Below are positions 52,366 to 61,053 of a stretch of 64,000 nucleotides of DNA, piece by piece (the stretch's first letter is position 1; each line of letters begins with the position of its first letter). The stretch is from Rhizobium sp. 16-488-2b (lineage in GTDB: Bacteria > Pseudomonadota > Alphaproteobacteria > Rhizobiales > Rhizobiaceae): NCBI RefSeq assembly GCF_017741815.1, contig NZ_JAGHMF010000034.1, positions 310,001 to 374,000 on the forward strand. The letters are read 5' to 3'. The notes beneath the pieces were generated by a model, which saw only the letters and a program-made list of their open reading frames with translations, was not told the DNA's origin and ran no database searches. The translations under genes and the position numbers were made by a program.

Positions 52366-54398
52366 TCAACGTAAACTCCGTCGTCTTCTGGTGAACCAAA
52401 TACCCTCGTCCAATCCCATCTCAATTGATCCACAGGATGAGGGCGACGGATAGCCCTTCCGGTGCGTGCCGGACTGGATGGGGTCGGTTTGCCATACTTT
52501 CTTTGAACGAATACTTGTTTGACCGGCCTTTTAACGCGTAGCGGCTTATCGAGGGCTGCGCGAGTATCGAACTCCTCTCCCGTCAGGGCCGAATGGATAG
52601 ACAAGCCTAACACTTTGACCACGACTGGCGGAATGGACGACGTAATGGCGAATTCCTGAATTTCCTTGCGGCCGTCAACAGTCCAGCCTTGCGGGAAGCC
52701 TTGTATCCTTTTCATCATGTCAATGGTGAGTGGAAACATGGCTTTGGGCTGCGGGCTAGCTTCATAAGAGAAATCGATCCCAAGCTCAGCCCATGCCGCG
52801 GTATTCTTGTCTTTACGCTCGTCAAAGAAGGGCGGCGCACGTTTGTCGTCGCACAGCTCTCGCCACTGCCGATAAAGCTCGATACCCAGGTCATCGCCGT
52901 AATCGTAAATGGCCTTTGCCTCGATAAGATCGCCAATAACGTCCGGTAAGAAAAGCTGCGGTGGGTTCACGAATACGGGGATCGCTGGTCTCGCGATCCC
53001 ACTTTGGGCCCCCACAAGAATGCTAATCTCCCTTTCCTGTGCGAGCCCGAAGTTTGAAGCACTTAGCGTGTGCCACTCGATCTCGTATCCATGCCCGCCG
53101 AAGCCAGTCTGAACTATGCTTCGGCATCTCTCCGACCCACGTTCGATCATGCTCGCTTCAACTTCGAAAAAGAATGTCCTGGGTCGGACTGATTCAGTCA
53201 GCTCCAAAGCTTGACGGAAAACATCATACCCATGTCCGTCTTCGCTGCTGAATGGCTTCCACGCTGAGCCCGCGGTCAGAAGGTCTATGTTCTTTGCTCG
53301 AAGAAGCTCTAGCTGTTTTCGTGAGGGCTTTTCCCCGACAGGCCAATCCGACCTGTTGTCCTGCATCGTTTGAGGAATCCAGCTTTCATAAAGCGCTGCG
53401 GGCTCGAACCCTGCATTTTGGAGGCTTATCGCAGTGACGCCGATGCCCGCACCGAAATCGACGAACGAGAGCGTGCTGAGAGCGAACGGCAAAAGCGTCC
53501 TGTTGGTCGTGAGCGGCACAGCGACAGCGCGATGACCGGCCAGGAACTCGATCGCTGGCCGAAGACTAGCTAAGCTAGCACTGCTTCGCTCGATTTCGTG
53601 GCGATGGAACTCACCGGAGCCGAGTTTCCCAATAGCGTACCACGCGAATGCAAGGGACGCTTCGAGGTCATTTTTGAGCGAAAGATCAATTAGGCCTTCG
53701 ATATGGGCATGGGTGCTACCAAAAAGAAGCTCGAAGATTTTGCCGAGCTCGACGGCGCAGGAACGGACCGGCGAGAGGTCCAGCGCTTCGCCTTGCAGAT
53801 CCTCAATATCTTTAGGCCAAACGTAGCTCTCGACCTTGTCGAACAACTCGAGAAGGTCGGCGGCCTTTGCAGGCAGTGACTCCACCAATGTCGCCGCTAG
53901 ATTTGCGCCTGCCGATTCAATGGCATTCTGACGGCGGGCCTTGGCGGCGTCCTCAGTTGGGAGGTTCATCTGCGCGTTCTTTTGGATCAGCGCGGAAACG
54001 AAGTCACCGTCTACGGCCGCACCTAATGCGAGGCGTTGAAAGAATTCAGTTCGTGTATCGTTGTCGCTATGCGCAAGCCTTTCGATTGTCGACTGCTGCA
54101 CCCGTTTGTTTCCGATCAACTCGACTTTATCGCCGAGTGTTCTCTGGAAAAGGGTGATGGTAGATGCCTCAATGGGCGACATGCCGATTTCGCGTTGAAG
54201 CCAGCTTGACGTCTCGTCGTCCGACCAGCCGTTGGATAGACGGATAGCGTCGACGATTGCGCCACTTTTAATGATGAGCCGCGACTGGTTACTGCGGTGC
54301 TGAAGCAGCGCTCGCCTTCCTTCCGTCTGGTTGGACCGAGACGCTGCCAAGGGTACTGCATCTGCTGGAATGACATCTTGCTGTGCTTCGTTTTCCAT
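52353..54398 (-). CDS. catalytically degenerate C5-cytosine DNA methyltransferase homologue
   Basis: A 681-residue protein (ATG 54398, GGAG 6 bases upstream; in-frame starts at 54410 and 54452 also exist). An N-terminal helical domain of about 300 residues precedes a C5-methyltransferase-like domain. Motif I survives (VDFGAGIGVTAISLQNAGFE), but the catalytic loop reads GSAWKPFS where active enzymes have GLPCTPYS, with Trp codon 53259-53261 replacing the Cys. ENV is FEVEAS, QxRxR is QEREI and the motif X Asn is lost. The frame is uninterrupted, so it is probably maintained for a non-catalytic role. It is homologous along its whole length to the 61-63 kb enzyme. Confidence 0.75.
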   Translation of the reverse strand: MENEAQQDVIPADAVPLAASRSNQTEGRRALLQHRSNQSRLIIKSGAIVDAIRLSNGWSDDETSSWLQREIGMSPIEASTITLFQRTLGDKVELIGNKRVQQSTIERLAHSDNDTRTEFFQRLALGAAVDGDFVSALIQKNAQMNLPTEDAAKARRQNAIESAGANLAATLVESLPAKAADLLELFDKVESYVWPKDIEDLQGEALDLSPVRSCAVELGKIFELLFGSTHAHIEGLIDLSLKNDLEASLAFAWYAIGKLGSGEFHRHEIERSSASLASLRPAIEFLAGHRAVAVPLTTNRTLLPFALSTLSFVDFGAGIGVTAISLQNAGFEPAALYESWIPQTMQDNRSDWPVGEKPSRKQLELLRAKNIDLLTAGSAWKPFSSEDGHGYDVFRQALELTESVRPRTFFFEVEASMIERGSERCRSIVQTGFGGHGYEIEWHTLSASNFGLAQEREISILVGAQSGIARPAIPVFVNPPQLFLPDVIGDLIEAKAIYDYGDDLGIELYRQWRELCDDKRAPPFFDERKDKNTAAWAELGIDFSYEASPQPKAMFPLTIDMMKRIQGFPQGWTVDGRKEIQEFAITSSIPPVVVKVLGLSIHSALTGEEFDTRAALDKPLRVKRPVKQVFVQRKYGKPTPSSPARTGRAIRRPHPVDQLRWDWTRVFGSPEDDGVYVDYGE

Positions 54399-54541
54399 CT
54401 CGGTCTCCATTTCTCGACCGGATCTAACGAATGGGTGTTGCGCTTCTCCCAATTGGAACGTTCAAGTTGTAGGGATCGCACTCTTACGTGTTCCAGGGCC
54501 GATACCATCGACCTCATGAAGTCCAGGCATGGTCACGGGCT

Positions 54542-55141
54542 TTACGCTTTGACCGATGTCGCGACGAGTTCATCCGTTTGACCTACAGTATGATCGTCGT
54601 TCGCATTGTTGTTCATTCCCCAACCAATCGGAGGTCCAAGCACCCACTCGTCTAGTTGTGGGTTGTAGAGTCCGGGCAATGGAAAATGGCGATCGATGAG
54701 CACAAAATCCTTCACGTTCATCGAAGCAATTGGTAGGCCATAGGCGATAGACATCGCGGCGATCATCGCGTCCGCGCCGAGTTTGATCGTCTCGTTCTTC
54801 AGCTCTTGGCCCCACTTATTTATGCGGGGCTGTGTTTCGAACAATTGCCGAAGGTGCGAACAAGCGGCCATCTCCCCGAGTATTCGCGAAGCTTGCAAGT
54901 TCATTTCGAGGAAATGCATGCGCTTGTTCAAGAACTTTTCGAACCAGTTCAGGACGAAACTCGCTGTCTCGGGGTTCGAGCGTTCGCACATTCGGATGCC
55001 GTACTCGATTTCGTATACCGTGACCCATGATGTGGCGACGGCTTCCGGCCCTAGACGCCGGAACCAACTGATTATCCAGGCGGGCGGTTCGGGTAGGTGC
55101 GCGATGCTGACAACGTTGGTATCGAGAATGACTGCGCCCAT
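54542..55141 (-). CDS. PIN-domain toxin-like ribonuclease (VapC/FitB type)
   Basis: A 199-residue PIN protein: AVILDTNVVSIAHLPEPP (first Asp), YEIEYGIRMCERSNPET (Glu), LGADAMIAAMSIAYGLPIASMNVKDF (Asp cluster and final NVKDF). These acidic residues form the Mg2+ RNase site. The C-terminus runs about 45 residues beyond a minimal FitB-like PIN domain. A Phd/YefM-type gene starts 97 bases away but divergently, so the pair does not have the usual antitoxin-toxin operon order. Confidence 0.8.
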   Translation of the reverse strand: MGAVILDTNVVSIAHLPEPPAWIISWFRRLGPEAVATSWVTVYEIEYGIRMCERSNPETASFVLNWFEKFLNKRMHFLEMNLQASRILGEMAACSHLRQLFETQPRINKWGQELKNETIKLGADAMIAAMSIAYGLPIASMNVKDFVLIDRHFPLPGLYNPQLDEWVLGPPIGWGMNNNANDDHTVGQTDELVATSVKA

Positions 55142-55237
55142 GATTTCCGGGTCTCGCGTGGGTCGATCGATATGGACCTAGGCTAAGGCGTCTGCATTTG
55201 CTAAGTGTTTAATGAATTGAGTCCTTGGAGATGCTCG

Positions 55238-55417
55238 ATGGAACCTCGGAAAATCTGGACCGCTAAAGACGCGCAAGGAGACTTCGAGCGACTGCTTGAT
55301 GCGGCCAGAAGCGTTGGACCTCAAGAAATTCAGCATGATACAGGTATTTATGAGCTTCGAGTGAGGCTTGATCGTACCAAGGGTGACGCGACCGACTTCC
55401 TTGCTCGGCGGCCGTAG
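55238..55417 (+). CDS. Phd/YefM-type antitoxin-like protein
   Basis: A 59-residue protein starting at ATG 55238 with GGAG 9 bases before. RKIWTAKDAQGDFERLLDAARSVGPQEIQHDTGIYELRV is the Phd/YefM N-terminal DNA-binding fold. The C-terminal toxin-neutralising tail is very short (DRTKGDATDFLARRP). Divergent from the PIN gene, with which it could share an operator. A shortened or orphan antitoxin is possible. Confidence 0.7.
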   Translation: MEPRKIWTAKDAQGDFERLLDAARSVGPQEIQHDTGIYELRVRLDRTKGDATDFLARRP

Positions 55418-55803
55418 CAGCTAATTTTTGGCGCGATACGGTAAGGATTCGTTAAGCATGAAATCGGTTTCATCCGTCAATGAGGTCACCGACGAATTCT
55501 TCGACCGACCGACCGGTCAGGTAATTTTCTTCGAAGTCGGGGCCGCACTGTCATCATTTTAGCATTGATTGCCGGCACTCTTGGTATCGTCTCCGAAGTG
55601 GGTACGTGCGATGACAAGGGTCAATCGAAGCGCCAACTGGATCAGGCGATCGATCGAATGCGTTCGGACAATCCGTCAATTGGAGTTGCAGGCGAGCCTA
55701 GGTACGCCAACGGCTGTACTGGGAATGGGACCACATTGCTTCAGACGTCTCCGTTAGCGACGGTGGGCGAACGAGAGATATTGCGACGATCGGTTCCCAC
55801 AAC
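55418..55803. other. gene-poor interval
   Basis: No convincing gene. A 34-codon frame (55458-55562, MKSVSSVNEVTDEFFDRPTG start) and a plus-strand frame at 55565-55897 overlapping the Uma2 gene lack ribosome sites and protein-like composition. The run CGACCGACCGACCGG at 55501-55516 is a short tandem CGAC repeat. Confidence 0.35.
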
Positions 55804-56364
55804 CTACGGCGCAAATTCCAGTCCAGAATATATGTCGCTCAGAGCGAGCCTAGCGCCGATCTCAGGAAGGCTGATCACGTCGTCGAGGTTGCCGTAAATT
55901 CCCTCGCTCCAACCTTGAGCCGCACGGTAATGGAGCAAGACGCATGCATTTGTTGCGTCAATGAGAAGAATGGAGGCGATCTCTACCTTCGACCTGTATT
56001 CCAGAACCTTTCGGTGAGAGTCGAAATCACATGTGAATGGCGACAAAACGTCAATGACCACCGTGGGCTCGGCCGCCGACATGCACTGATCGACACGGCC
56101 GCCACAGTCCACGACCGAATCCGGATATCGAACCGTTCCGGGAGAGATGGATATCGCCGTATTCGCAACAGTCGGACGACATCTCTTATCGCGGAGTTGG
56201 GTATGAAGCGAAGTCAGGACGTTTGCCGCAATATCCCGATGCCGTTGGGTAGTGACGGCCATCACGATGGCCTCGCCCTTGATCAGTTCCCACCTCTCGT
56301 CCCGTGACTGAACGAAATGAAAGAATTCTTCTTCGGAAAATTGGCTCGCTGCGGGGTGTGGCAT
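55804..56364 (-). CDS. Uma2-family (DUF820) endonuclease-fold protein
   Basis: A 186-residue member of the Uma2 group, with a restriction-endonuclease-like fold. It shows the opening FSEEEFFHFVQSRDERWELIKGEAIVMA, then the core YPDSVVDCGG (PD), PTVVIDVLSP (the E/D-V-x-S strand, here IDVLSP) and LEYRSKVEIASILLID. Standard members read PDv...vEvlSpst...K...Y, so the acidic strand is D rather than E. Function of the family is unproven. It sits between the PIN/Phd pair and another unknown gene in the low-GC accessory region. Confidence 0.75.
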   Translation of the reverse strand: MPHPAASQFSEEEFFHFVQSRDERWELIKGEAIVMAVTTQRHRDIAANVLTSLHTQLRDKRCRPTVANTAISISPGTVRYPDSVVDCGGRVDQCMSAAEPTVVIDVLSPFTCDFDSHRKVLEYRSKVEIASILLIDATNACVLLHYRAAQGWSEGIYGNLDDVISLPEIGARLALSDIYSGLEFAP

Positions 56365-56480
56365 CAGACTACCTACTCTTGTCAGCAGAGCTGATACTTA
56401 GGGAGCGGGAGCGAAGAGGTCAACTTACGGTACGTCGCTTCAATGCGGGAGAGTACGCGTGGACCATTACCTCTACCGAG

Positions 56481-57152
56481 TTAAACTCTCCGTACGGCGC
56501 GACGGCCCTTGATGAACGCGGCTACCAGTTCTGCGGCCAGGTTGGTGGCTTGGTCGAACGAGTCAATTAATTCGAAGAACCATTCGTCGGGGCGGGAGTC
56601 ATCCGTTCCAAGCAAGTCGAAAAAGAGTGTTGGGGTGTCCGGGCGAGACCACAGGCTAGTTTTGATGTGGAGCCCGGAAAGATGCACAAATGCCGAGCCA
56701 TCCTCGTATGCCTCGGTCAAGCCGGGGTATCGCTCGTTGAGCTTGCGATGAAGGAAAGCGTCCGTCAGGGGCTCATTCTCGCGAGACCGCAGCTTGCGAT
56801 AGCTCTGGTCTGTCATCAGCCAAGTGCCCGCTGCTTCGACGTCGTCAACCAGCGTCAAACCAAATATCCGCATTGCTGTGTCGAGTTGAAGCCTGACGAG
56901 TGCGGCGGCAGCTAGCGTGTTCTTGGCCCTCACAAGGGTGCAAAAGGCATGGCTCAGCGATGCTGTCTTCTTTATCGCTCCGAGCGCGTACCATTCCACG
57001 TCGGCAATGGTTGCACCTACGGGGCCCAGGAAGTCCTTCGGCATTTGAGATAGTTCTCTCGCAACGCACTCAATCCTAGAGAGGCGTTTCTCAAGGTCGA
57101 GCGTGTCGAATGTCGCATCCAAATGGATCCTCTCCAGCGCTGCGATGCGCAA
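56481..57152 (-). CDS. hypothetical protein, 223 residues
   Basis: Starts at TTG 57152 (an in-frame TGA lies six codons before; no ATG is near), which makes the start uncertain. Predominantly helical: FDTLDLEKRLSRIECVARELSQMPK, LVRAKNTLAAAALVRLQLDTAMRIFGLTLVDD, LNERYPGLTEAYEDGSAFVHLSG. The arrangement of a helical core with AR.Q.d...r and FVHLS recalls DUF5677-like or Abi-type helical proteins, but I cannot name it. No membrane helix. Confidence 0.5.
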   Translation of the reverse strand: MRIAALERIHLDATFDTLDLEKRLSRIECVARELSQMPKDFLGPVGATIADVEWYALGAIKKTASLSHAFCTLVRAKNTLAAAALVRLQLDTAMRIFGLTLVDDVEAAGTWLMTDQSYRKLRSRENEPLTDAFLHRKLNERYPGLTEAYEDGSAFVHLSGLHIKTSLWSRPDTPTLFFDLLGTDDSRPDEWFFELIDSFDQATNLAAELVAAFIKGRRAVRRV

Positions 57153-57429
57153 GTTAGTTGCACAAGGTCACGCCAGATTGCTCGACGTACTGCGCCCATT
57201 CAGCACGCCAGCGATACGCGTTCAAGGCAAAAGCCCCACTGCGCATTGGTTTGCGATCCACCTCATATCTCGACAATTATCTCAGGCATCGAAAATTCCA
57301 ATTGACGCCGAAGATTTTGTTCGTATTTTGTTCACCATGATGAAAAAGCTCCTACGAATACGCCGAATACGTTGAATCCTGCGCGCCGCTTGATCGCGGC
57401 AAGGATCCATTGTTGTTTCGGGTATCGTC

Positions 57430-58056
57430 ATGAGCCAATCGCATTTTGAAATGCCGCAGGCGCTCTATGCTGCGTACAAGCATGCTTCCTCACAAAAATT
57501 CTATCCGCTTGGCACTGTAAGGTGCACTGGCGACCATATGTTCAGGAGCCAATTGGCGCGGGATCTTGGTTGCCTGCTGGACGTCGATGATCAGGTCGTC
57601 GCGTGGCTCTGCCTTCCGGTCCAGTTTTCAACCATCGACGGCATCCACGTGCCCGACTTTATGGTCGACTACGAGAATGGCAAGCGGTTCTTCCTCGACG
57701 TCTGCGAGGACGAGGGCGACGCTTCGGTCGCTGAAGGCGCTGCCTGTAATCAGCTCTATCACCGGTTCGTGCCGCGGGAGGAAATCGAAACCGGATTCCG
57801 GCTTGCGAACGCAAAGGATATTTTGCGCTACGCGAACTACCGAACGCCATTGAATGATAGGATGAAGTTGCTCGCGGCGCTGGAGGAGGCGGGTTCCGTC
57901 AGTATCGGCGAATGCATGCACGTTTTTCGTGAAGTGCAACCAATGACGGGCATCTCATGGATGCTTCTCAATCGGATGATCTCGGCAGATCTCGACGAGC
58001 GCATGCTCGGCCCAGAAACGATGATCCGTCGTTTCGCTTCGGGAGGTGCGAGATGA
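57430..58056 (+). CDS. TnsA-fold protein with altered active site, first gene of an AAA+/protease operon
   Basis: A 208-residue protein. SQLARDLGCLLDVDDQVVAWLCLPVQFST...HVPDFMVDYENGKRFFLDV follows the TnsA endonuclease N-terminal layout: helix, 'dp.V..w..qP', PDF (P75-F77), then the catalytic strand. The strand reads LDVCED (D90, C92) where TnsA has ExK/VK, so the catalytic lysine is Cys. The C-terminal third (NDRMKLLAALEEAGSVSIGECMHVF) resembles a winged-helix. The stop overlaps the ATPase/protease start (ATGA). Probably a DNA-binding or adaptor protein, not a nuclease; inference. Confidence 0.6.
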   Translation: MSQSHFEMPQALYAAYKHASSQKFYPLGTVRCTGDHMFRSQLARDLGCLLDVDDQVVAWLCLPVQFSTIDGIHVPDFMVDYENGKRFFLDVCEDEGDASVAEGAACNQLYHRFVPREEIETGFRLANAKDILRYANYRTPLNDRMKLLAALEEAGSVSIGECMHVFREVQPMTGISWMLLNRMISADLDERMLGPETMIRRFASGGAR

Positions 58057-59978
58057 CACCTCGCAATTCGGATTACGGACATCGCACCATCGAGCGCGTT
58101 GCTTACGGGTTCGCTCTCAAGAGCGCTATCCGGCTCGGCGGCGGTTTCCGGGCCGTCCCCCACCGTCAGCATGTGATCACCCTCCGCCTTCCCGCGGACG
58201 CAGTCTTCACGGAGTACCAAAAGGCGGCGCGAATTCTCGTCGCCGACAATCTTAGTCTGTGCAACTTCGACGTGGTCTGGCCCAAGATCGATCGGAGAGG
58301 CCAGCTCAATGTCGATCTTGTAAAAGATGCGGTGGATCATACAGGTTCGTTCTTGATCATCTGGCCGCCCGGCCATGATCTCCCGTCTGCGTTTGAGCTT
58401 GCATCCGACGGCGTCATCAATGTGGAGCCCGTGAGGCCTTGTCACCTGGTTGTCGCTGCGAAGATGGTATCGGCGCAAGTTGTTGAACTCGCGGACGCGA
58501 AGGCGATTTTGCAGTATCCGTTGCCGTCAGTGTTCGCGGCAATGAGGCGCGGCCGTCCCGTGAGTGATGTTCTTCGGCGCTTAGGGGAGGCGAAGCCTGC
58601 CTCGGTGTCCTTGGCTGAGGAGCACCAACCGCGTTTGGAAGACCTTGTCGGCTATGGCGAGGCCAAAACATGGGGACTTTCGCTGGCCCAAGATCTGCGT
58701 GAGTGGGAAGATGGGCGGCTTTCATGGAGCGACGTTGACCGCGGTCTTCTGTTGAGCGGTCCGCCGGGCACCGGAAAGACTATGTTTGCCGGCGCGCTTG
58801 CGAGATCGTGCGGAGCTCATCTCGTGGCGACTTCCGCAGCTCGGTGGCAGTCCGCAGGGTATTTGAGCGATACTTTGGTGGCAATGCGCAGGGCATTCGA
58901 AGAGGCTATCGCCAACAGGCCATCGATCTTGTTCCTCGACGAGTTAGACGCGATCGGCGACCGGTCCCGTCTAGGAGAAGGCGAGCATAAGCTCTATTGG
59001 ACCCAGTGCGTGAATCTGTTGCTGGAGCTGATGGATGGTCACACGAAACTCGAGGGCGTGGTGGTCCTTGGTGCAACAAACCATCCCGAGGCTATCGATC
59101 CGGCACTCCTGCGGCCGGGACGCTTGGATCGTCATCTGAAGATTGGATTGCCTGACTTCGCCGAAAGGGAGCATCTCGCGCGCATCTATTTCGATCAGCA
59201 ACTGTCCCCGACAGATTTGAAAAGGATCGTCGCAGCCACGGCGGGGTTCACCGGTGCCGCGTTCGAACGGGCGGGACGTCAGGTGAGGCGCGAGGCGCGG
59301 AGAGCGAAGTCTGAAATTGACGTTGAAATGGTGATGCGCGCGTTGCCGCCGGCGACGAAGGTGCATGGCTTCCGACGAAGAAAGGTTGCGCTGCATGAAG
59401 CCGCCCATGCAGTGGTCGCCATTTCCTTGGGCCTTGGGCCGTTGGAATGTGTTGTTGTCTTGGACGAGGCACGGGAGTCACAGCCGTTCGGCTTCGCGCA
59501 TCTTGCCGCGCGGGAAGACCACGATGCTGATCGTCAGTTCCATCTAAATCGCATCGCATTCTTTCTGGCAGGGAGGGCGGCCGAAGAGGAGTTTCTGGGG
59601 ACGGCATACGAAGGTGCTGGAGGGCGTCCAGGATCGGACCTTCATATTGCCACGGACATCGCGACAGAGTTGGAGGTGTTAATGGGTATGGGCGAGGGGC
59701 TCGCGTATTTCGACGTCAGCAATCCTCAGCTCAGAGACCGACTTCGCCGAGTAAATCCAGACATCGCGGCCAGGGTGGAGCGAGTTCTTGTCCGTGAGAT
59801 GAAGCGGAGCCGGGAAATCGTCAGGCAGCAGCGCTCGGCAATCGAGGCGCTCGCGGATGCCTTGGATAAGCGTGGTCATATCGAGGGTGCCGAGGTGGCC
59901 AGTATCATCGCGGCGGCGGGTAAAGTTCGCCTGCCAAAATCAAAAAGCCGGCGTCCGTCCACGGAGCGCTCAAGATGA
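58053..59978 (+). CDS. soluble FtsH-like AAA+ ATPase/M41 zinc protease
   Basis: A 641-residue protein from ATG 58053 (GGGAGG upstream). Residues 1-200 are an unrecognised domain without transmembrane helices. The AAA+ module has Walker A GPPGTGKT (236-243), Walker B LFLDELDA (293-300) and arginine fingers in ALLRPGRLDR (R354, R357). The M41-type peptidase has HEAAH (448-452, HExxH) and the third ligand D529 in GSDLHIATDIA. Classical FtsH is membrane-anchored; this one is not. It is coupled to a TnsA-fold protein upstream and a Phd-like protein downstream by ATGA overlaps. Confidence 0.85.
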   Translation: MTPRNSDYGHRTIERVAYGFALKSAIRLGGGFRAVPHRQHVITLRLPADAVFTEYQKAARILVADNLSLCNFDVVWPKIDRRGQLNVDLVKDAVDHTGSFLIIWPPGHDLPSAFELASDGVINVEPVRPCHLVVAAKMVSAQVVELADAKAILQYPLPSVFAAMRRGRPVSDVLRRLGEAKPASVSLAEEHQPRLEDLVGYGEAKTWGLSLAQDLREWEDGRLSWSDVDRGLLLSGPPGTGKTMFAGALARSCGAHLVATSAARWQSAGYLSDTLVAMRRAFEEAIANRPSILFLDELDAIGDRSRLGEGEHKLYWTQCVNLLLELMDGHTKLEGVVVLGATNHPEAIDPALLRPGRLDRHLKIGLPDFAEREHLARIYFDQQLSPTDLKRIVAATAGFTGAAFERAGRQVRREARRAKSEIDVEMVMRALPPATKVHGFRRRKVALHEAAHAVVAISLGLGPLECVVVLDEARESQPFGFAHLAAREDHDADRQFHLNRIAFFLAGRAAEEEFLGTAYEGAGGRPGSDLHIATDIATELEVLMGMGEGLAYFDVSNPQLRDRLRRVNPDIAARVERVLVREMKRSREIVRQQRSAIEALADALDKRGHIEGAEVASIIAAAGKVRLPKSKSRRPSTERSR

Positions 59979-60328
59979 GGCTGCCCTGGAGAATGATCAT
60001 CCGAACTTTAAAGGAGAGGCCGTCGGCGGAAGCCCGTCCGGCAGTCGCCGCCGCGATCCTCGAAATCGCGGGGTTTCCGCTCAAGCTTCGCGAGGCCCGG
60101 CGAAGCCTCTTTCTTTTGACAAAGGCCGCGTCGGAAGGGCGGCCGGCAATCGTCGAGACGGAAGTCGGATTCGTTTGCCTCATCGGCCTTGACGATCTTG
60201 TGGAAGCGATCGTCGAACCTGGCCCGACGTTGAAAGAGGTTATGGAGGACGCCGGTGTCACCCGGCGGCCTCGACGGAAAGTCTCTTCCAGCCGGGGGAT
60301 CAGACCTCCCCCAAAGCCGTCCTCATGA
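59975..60328 (+). CDS. small Phd-like protein coupled to the FtsH-like protease
   Basis: A 117-residue protein whose ATG overlaps the protease stop (ATGA). FPLKLREARRSLFLLTKAASEGRPAIVETEVGFVCLIGLDDL has the Phd/YefM pattern ('l.eAr..l..l...a..G.p.iv...g...a.l...dl'), followed by a basic Pro/Ser-rich tail. An unstable Phd-like antitoxin would be a natural substrate for a neighbouring ATP-dependent protease. No adjacent toxin is recognised. The stop overlaps the next start (ATGA). Confidence 0.55.
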   Translation: MRLPWRMIIRTLKERPSAEARPAVAAAILEIAGFPLKLREARRSLFLLTKAASEGRPAIVETEVGFVCLIGLDDLVEAIVEPGPTLKEVMEDAGVTRRPRRKVSSSRGIRPPPKPSS

Positions 60329-60900
60329 ACAAGCTCGACGCTTACCTGCCAAGTTTTCCAAGTTCGCCAGAACATTTTGGCTTCGTAAGACTCTTCTATC
60401 GCTTGCCGAATTTTCAGTGCTCTATACCAATAGGCCGAGGAAGTGGGGTTGCAGATATGACAAACACGCCATCCGAAGCGGAGCTGGAGAACGCGCCGAC
60501 CTTGATCGGATGGCTGTTCGAGCGACCATCCGATCAAAAGCCGTGGCTCTACGGCTGGTTTGTCGGCCACCCCGAGATCGCTGACGGTGATCACGGGCAC
60601 ACCTCTACCTTAATTGCGATTGATCCCAACGAACCGCCGACCTGGGCGAAGACCGAGAGTCGTGTCTATCGCCTCGGCGCCTGGTATCCTCCTGCCGAAC
60701 GCGAACTTCGATATTGGGCACAAAAGATCCGGCAGCGGCGCCAAGTAGCCTTCGAGATCGCACCGGGAGGCGGAGACGACATCGAGGAGATGATTGCGTT
60801 CTTGGGCAAGGAAAAGCTGTTTCGCGAGCGAAAGCTGGTTCGCATGGTCAACGCGTACCGTGAAGAGAAGGCGCGGTTGCCGTCGATGAGTAGTCGCTAA
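60325..60900 (+). CDS. hypothetical protein, fourth gene of the protease operon
   Basis: 191 residues if started at the ATG overlapping the previous stop (60325). An in-frame ATG at 60457 (MTNTPSEAELENAP) gives 147 residues and contains all of the protein-like sequence. The core TLIGWLFERPSDQKPWLYGWFVGHPEIADGDHGHTSTLI and ESRVYRLGAWYPPAERE looks like a compact, tryptophan-rich beta domain with a helical end. Not recognised. Confidence 0.6.
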   Translation: MNKLDAYLPSFPSSPEHFGFVRLFYRLPNFQCSIPIGRGSGVADMTNTPSEAELENAPTLIGWLFERPSDQKPWLYGWFVGHPEIADGDHGHTSTLIAIDPNEPPTWAKTESRVYRLGAWYPPAERELRYWAQKIRQRRQVAFEIAPGGGDDIEEMIAFLGKEKLFRERKLVRMVNAYREEKARLPSMSSR

Positions 60901-60906
60901 CCTAAC

Positions 60907-61053
60907 ATGCCGCGCAACGAGACCTTGCCCCCGATCGAGCTTGTGAGCATCTCCCTCGGACGTCACTTGAAGCCGGCGTGGCTTCGTCGGATCATGGTGC
61001 TTAAAAGCGATGCAGGGCAATATGTATCAGCGGCCCACCTTCCGGAAGGATGA
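60907..61053 (+). CDS. possible 48-residue small protein
   Basis: A short frame starting 6 bases after the previous stop: MPRNETLPPIELVSISLGRH, ending HLPEG. It fits the spacing of the operon, but there is no clear ribosome site and it overlaps the next frame by 32 bases. Tentative. Confidence 0.3.
   Translation: MPRNETLPPIELVSISLGRHLKPAWLRRIMVLKSDAGQYVSAAHLPEG

Noticed and set aside
55565..55897. 110-codon plus-strand frame
   Set aside because: No ribosome site, composition not protein-like, and it overlaps the Uma2 gene on the other strand.
59905..60600. 231-codon minus-strand frame opposite the protease operon
   Set aside because: It opposes two ATGA-coupled genes and shows no motif. 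Treated as a shadow.
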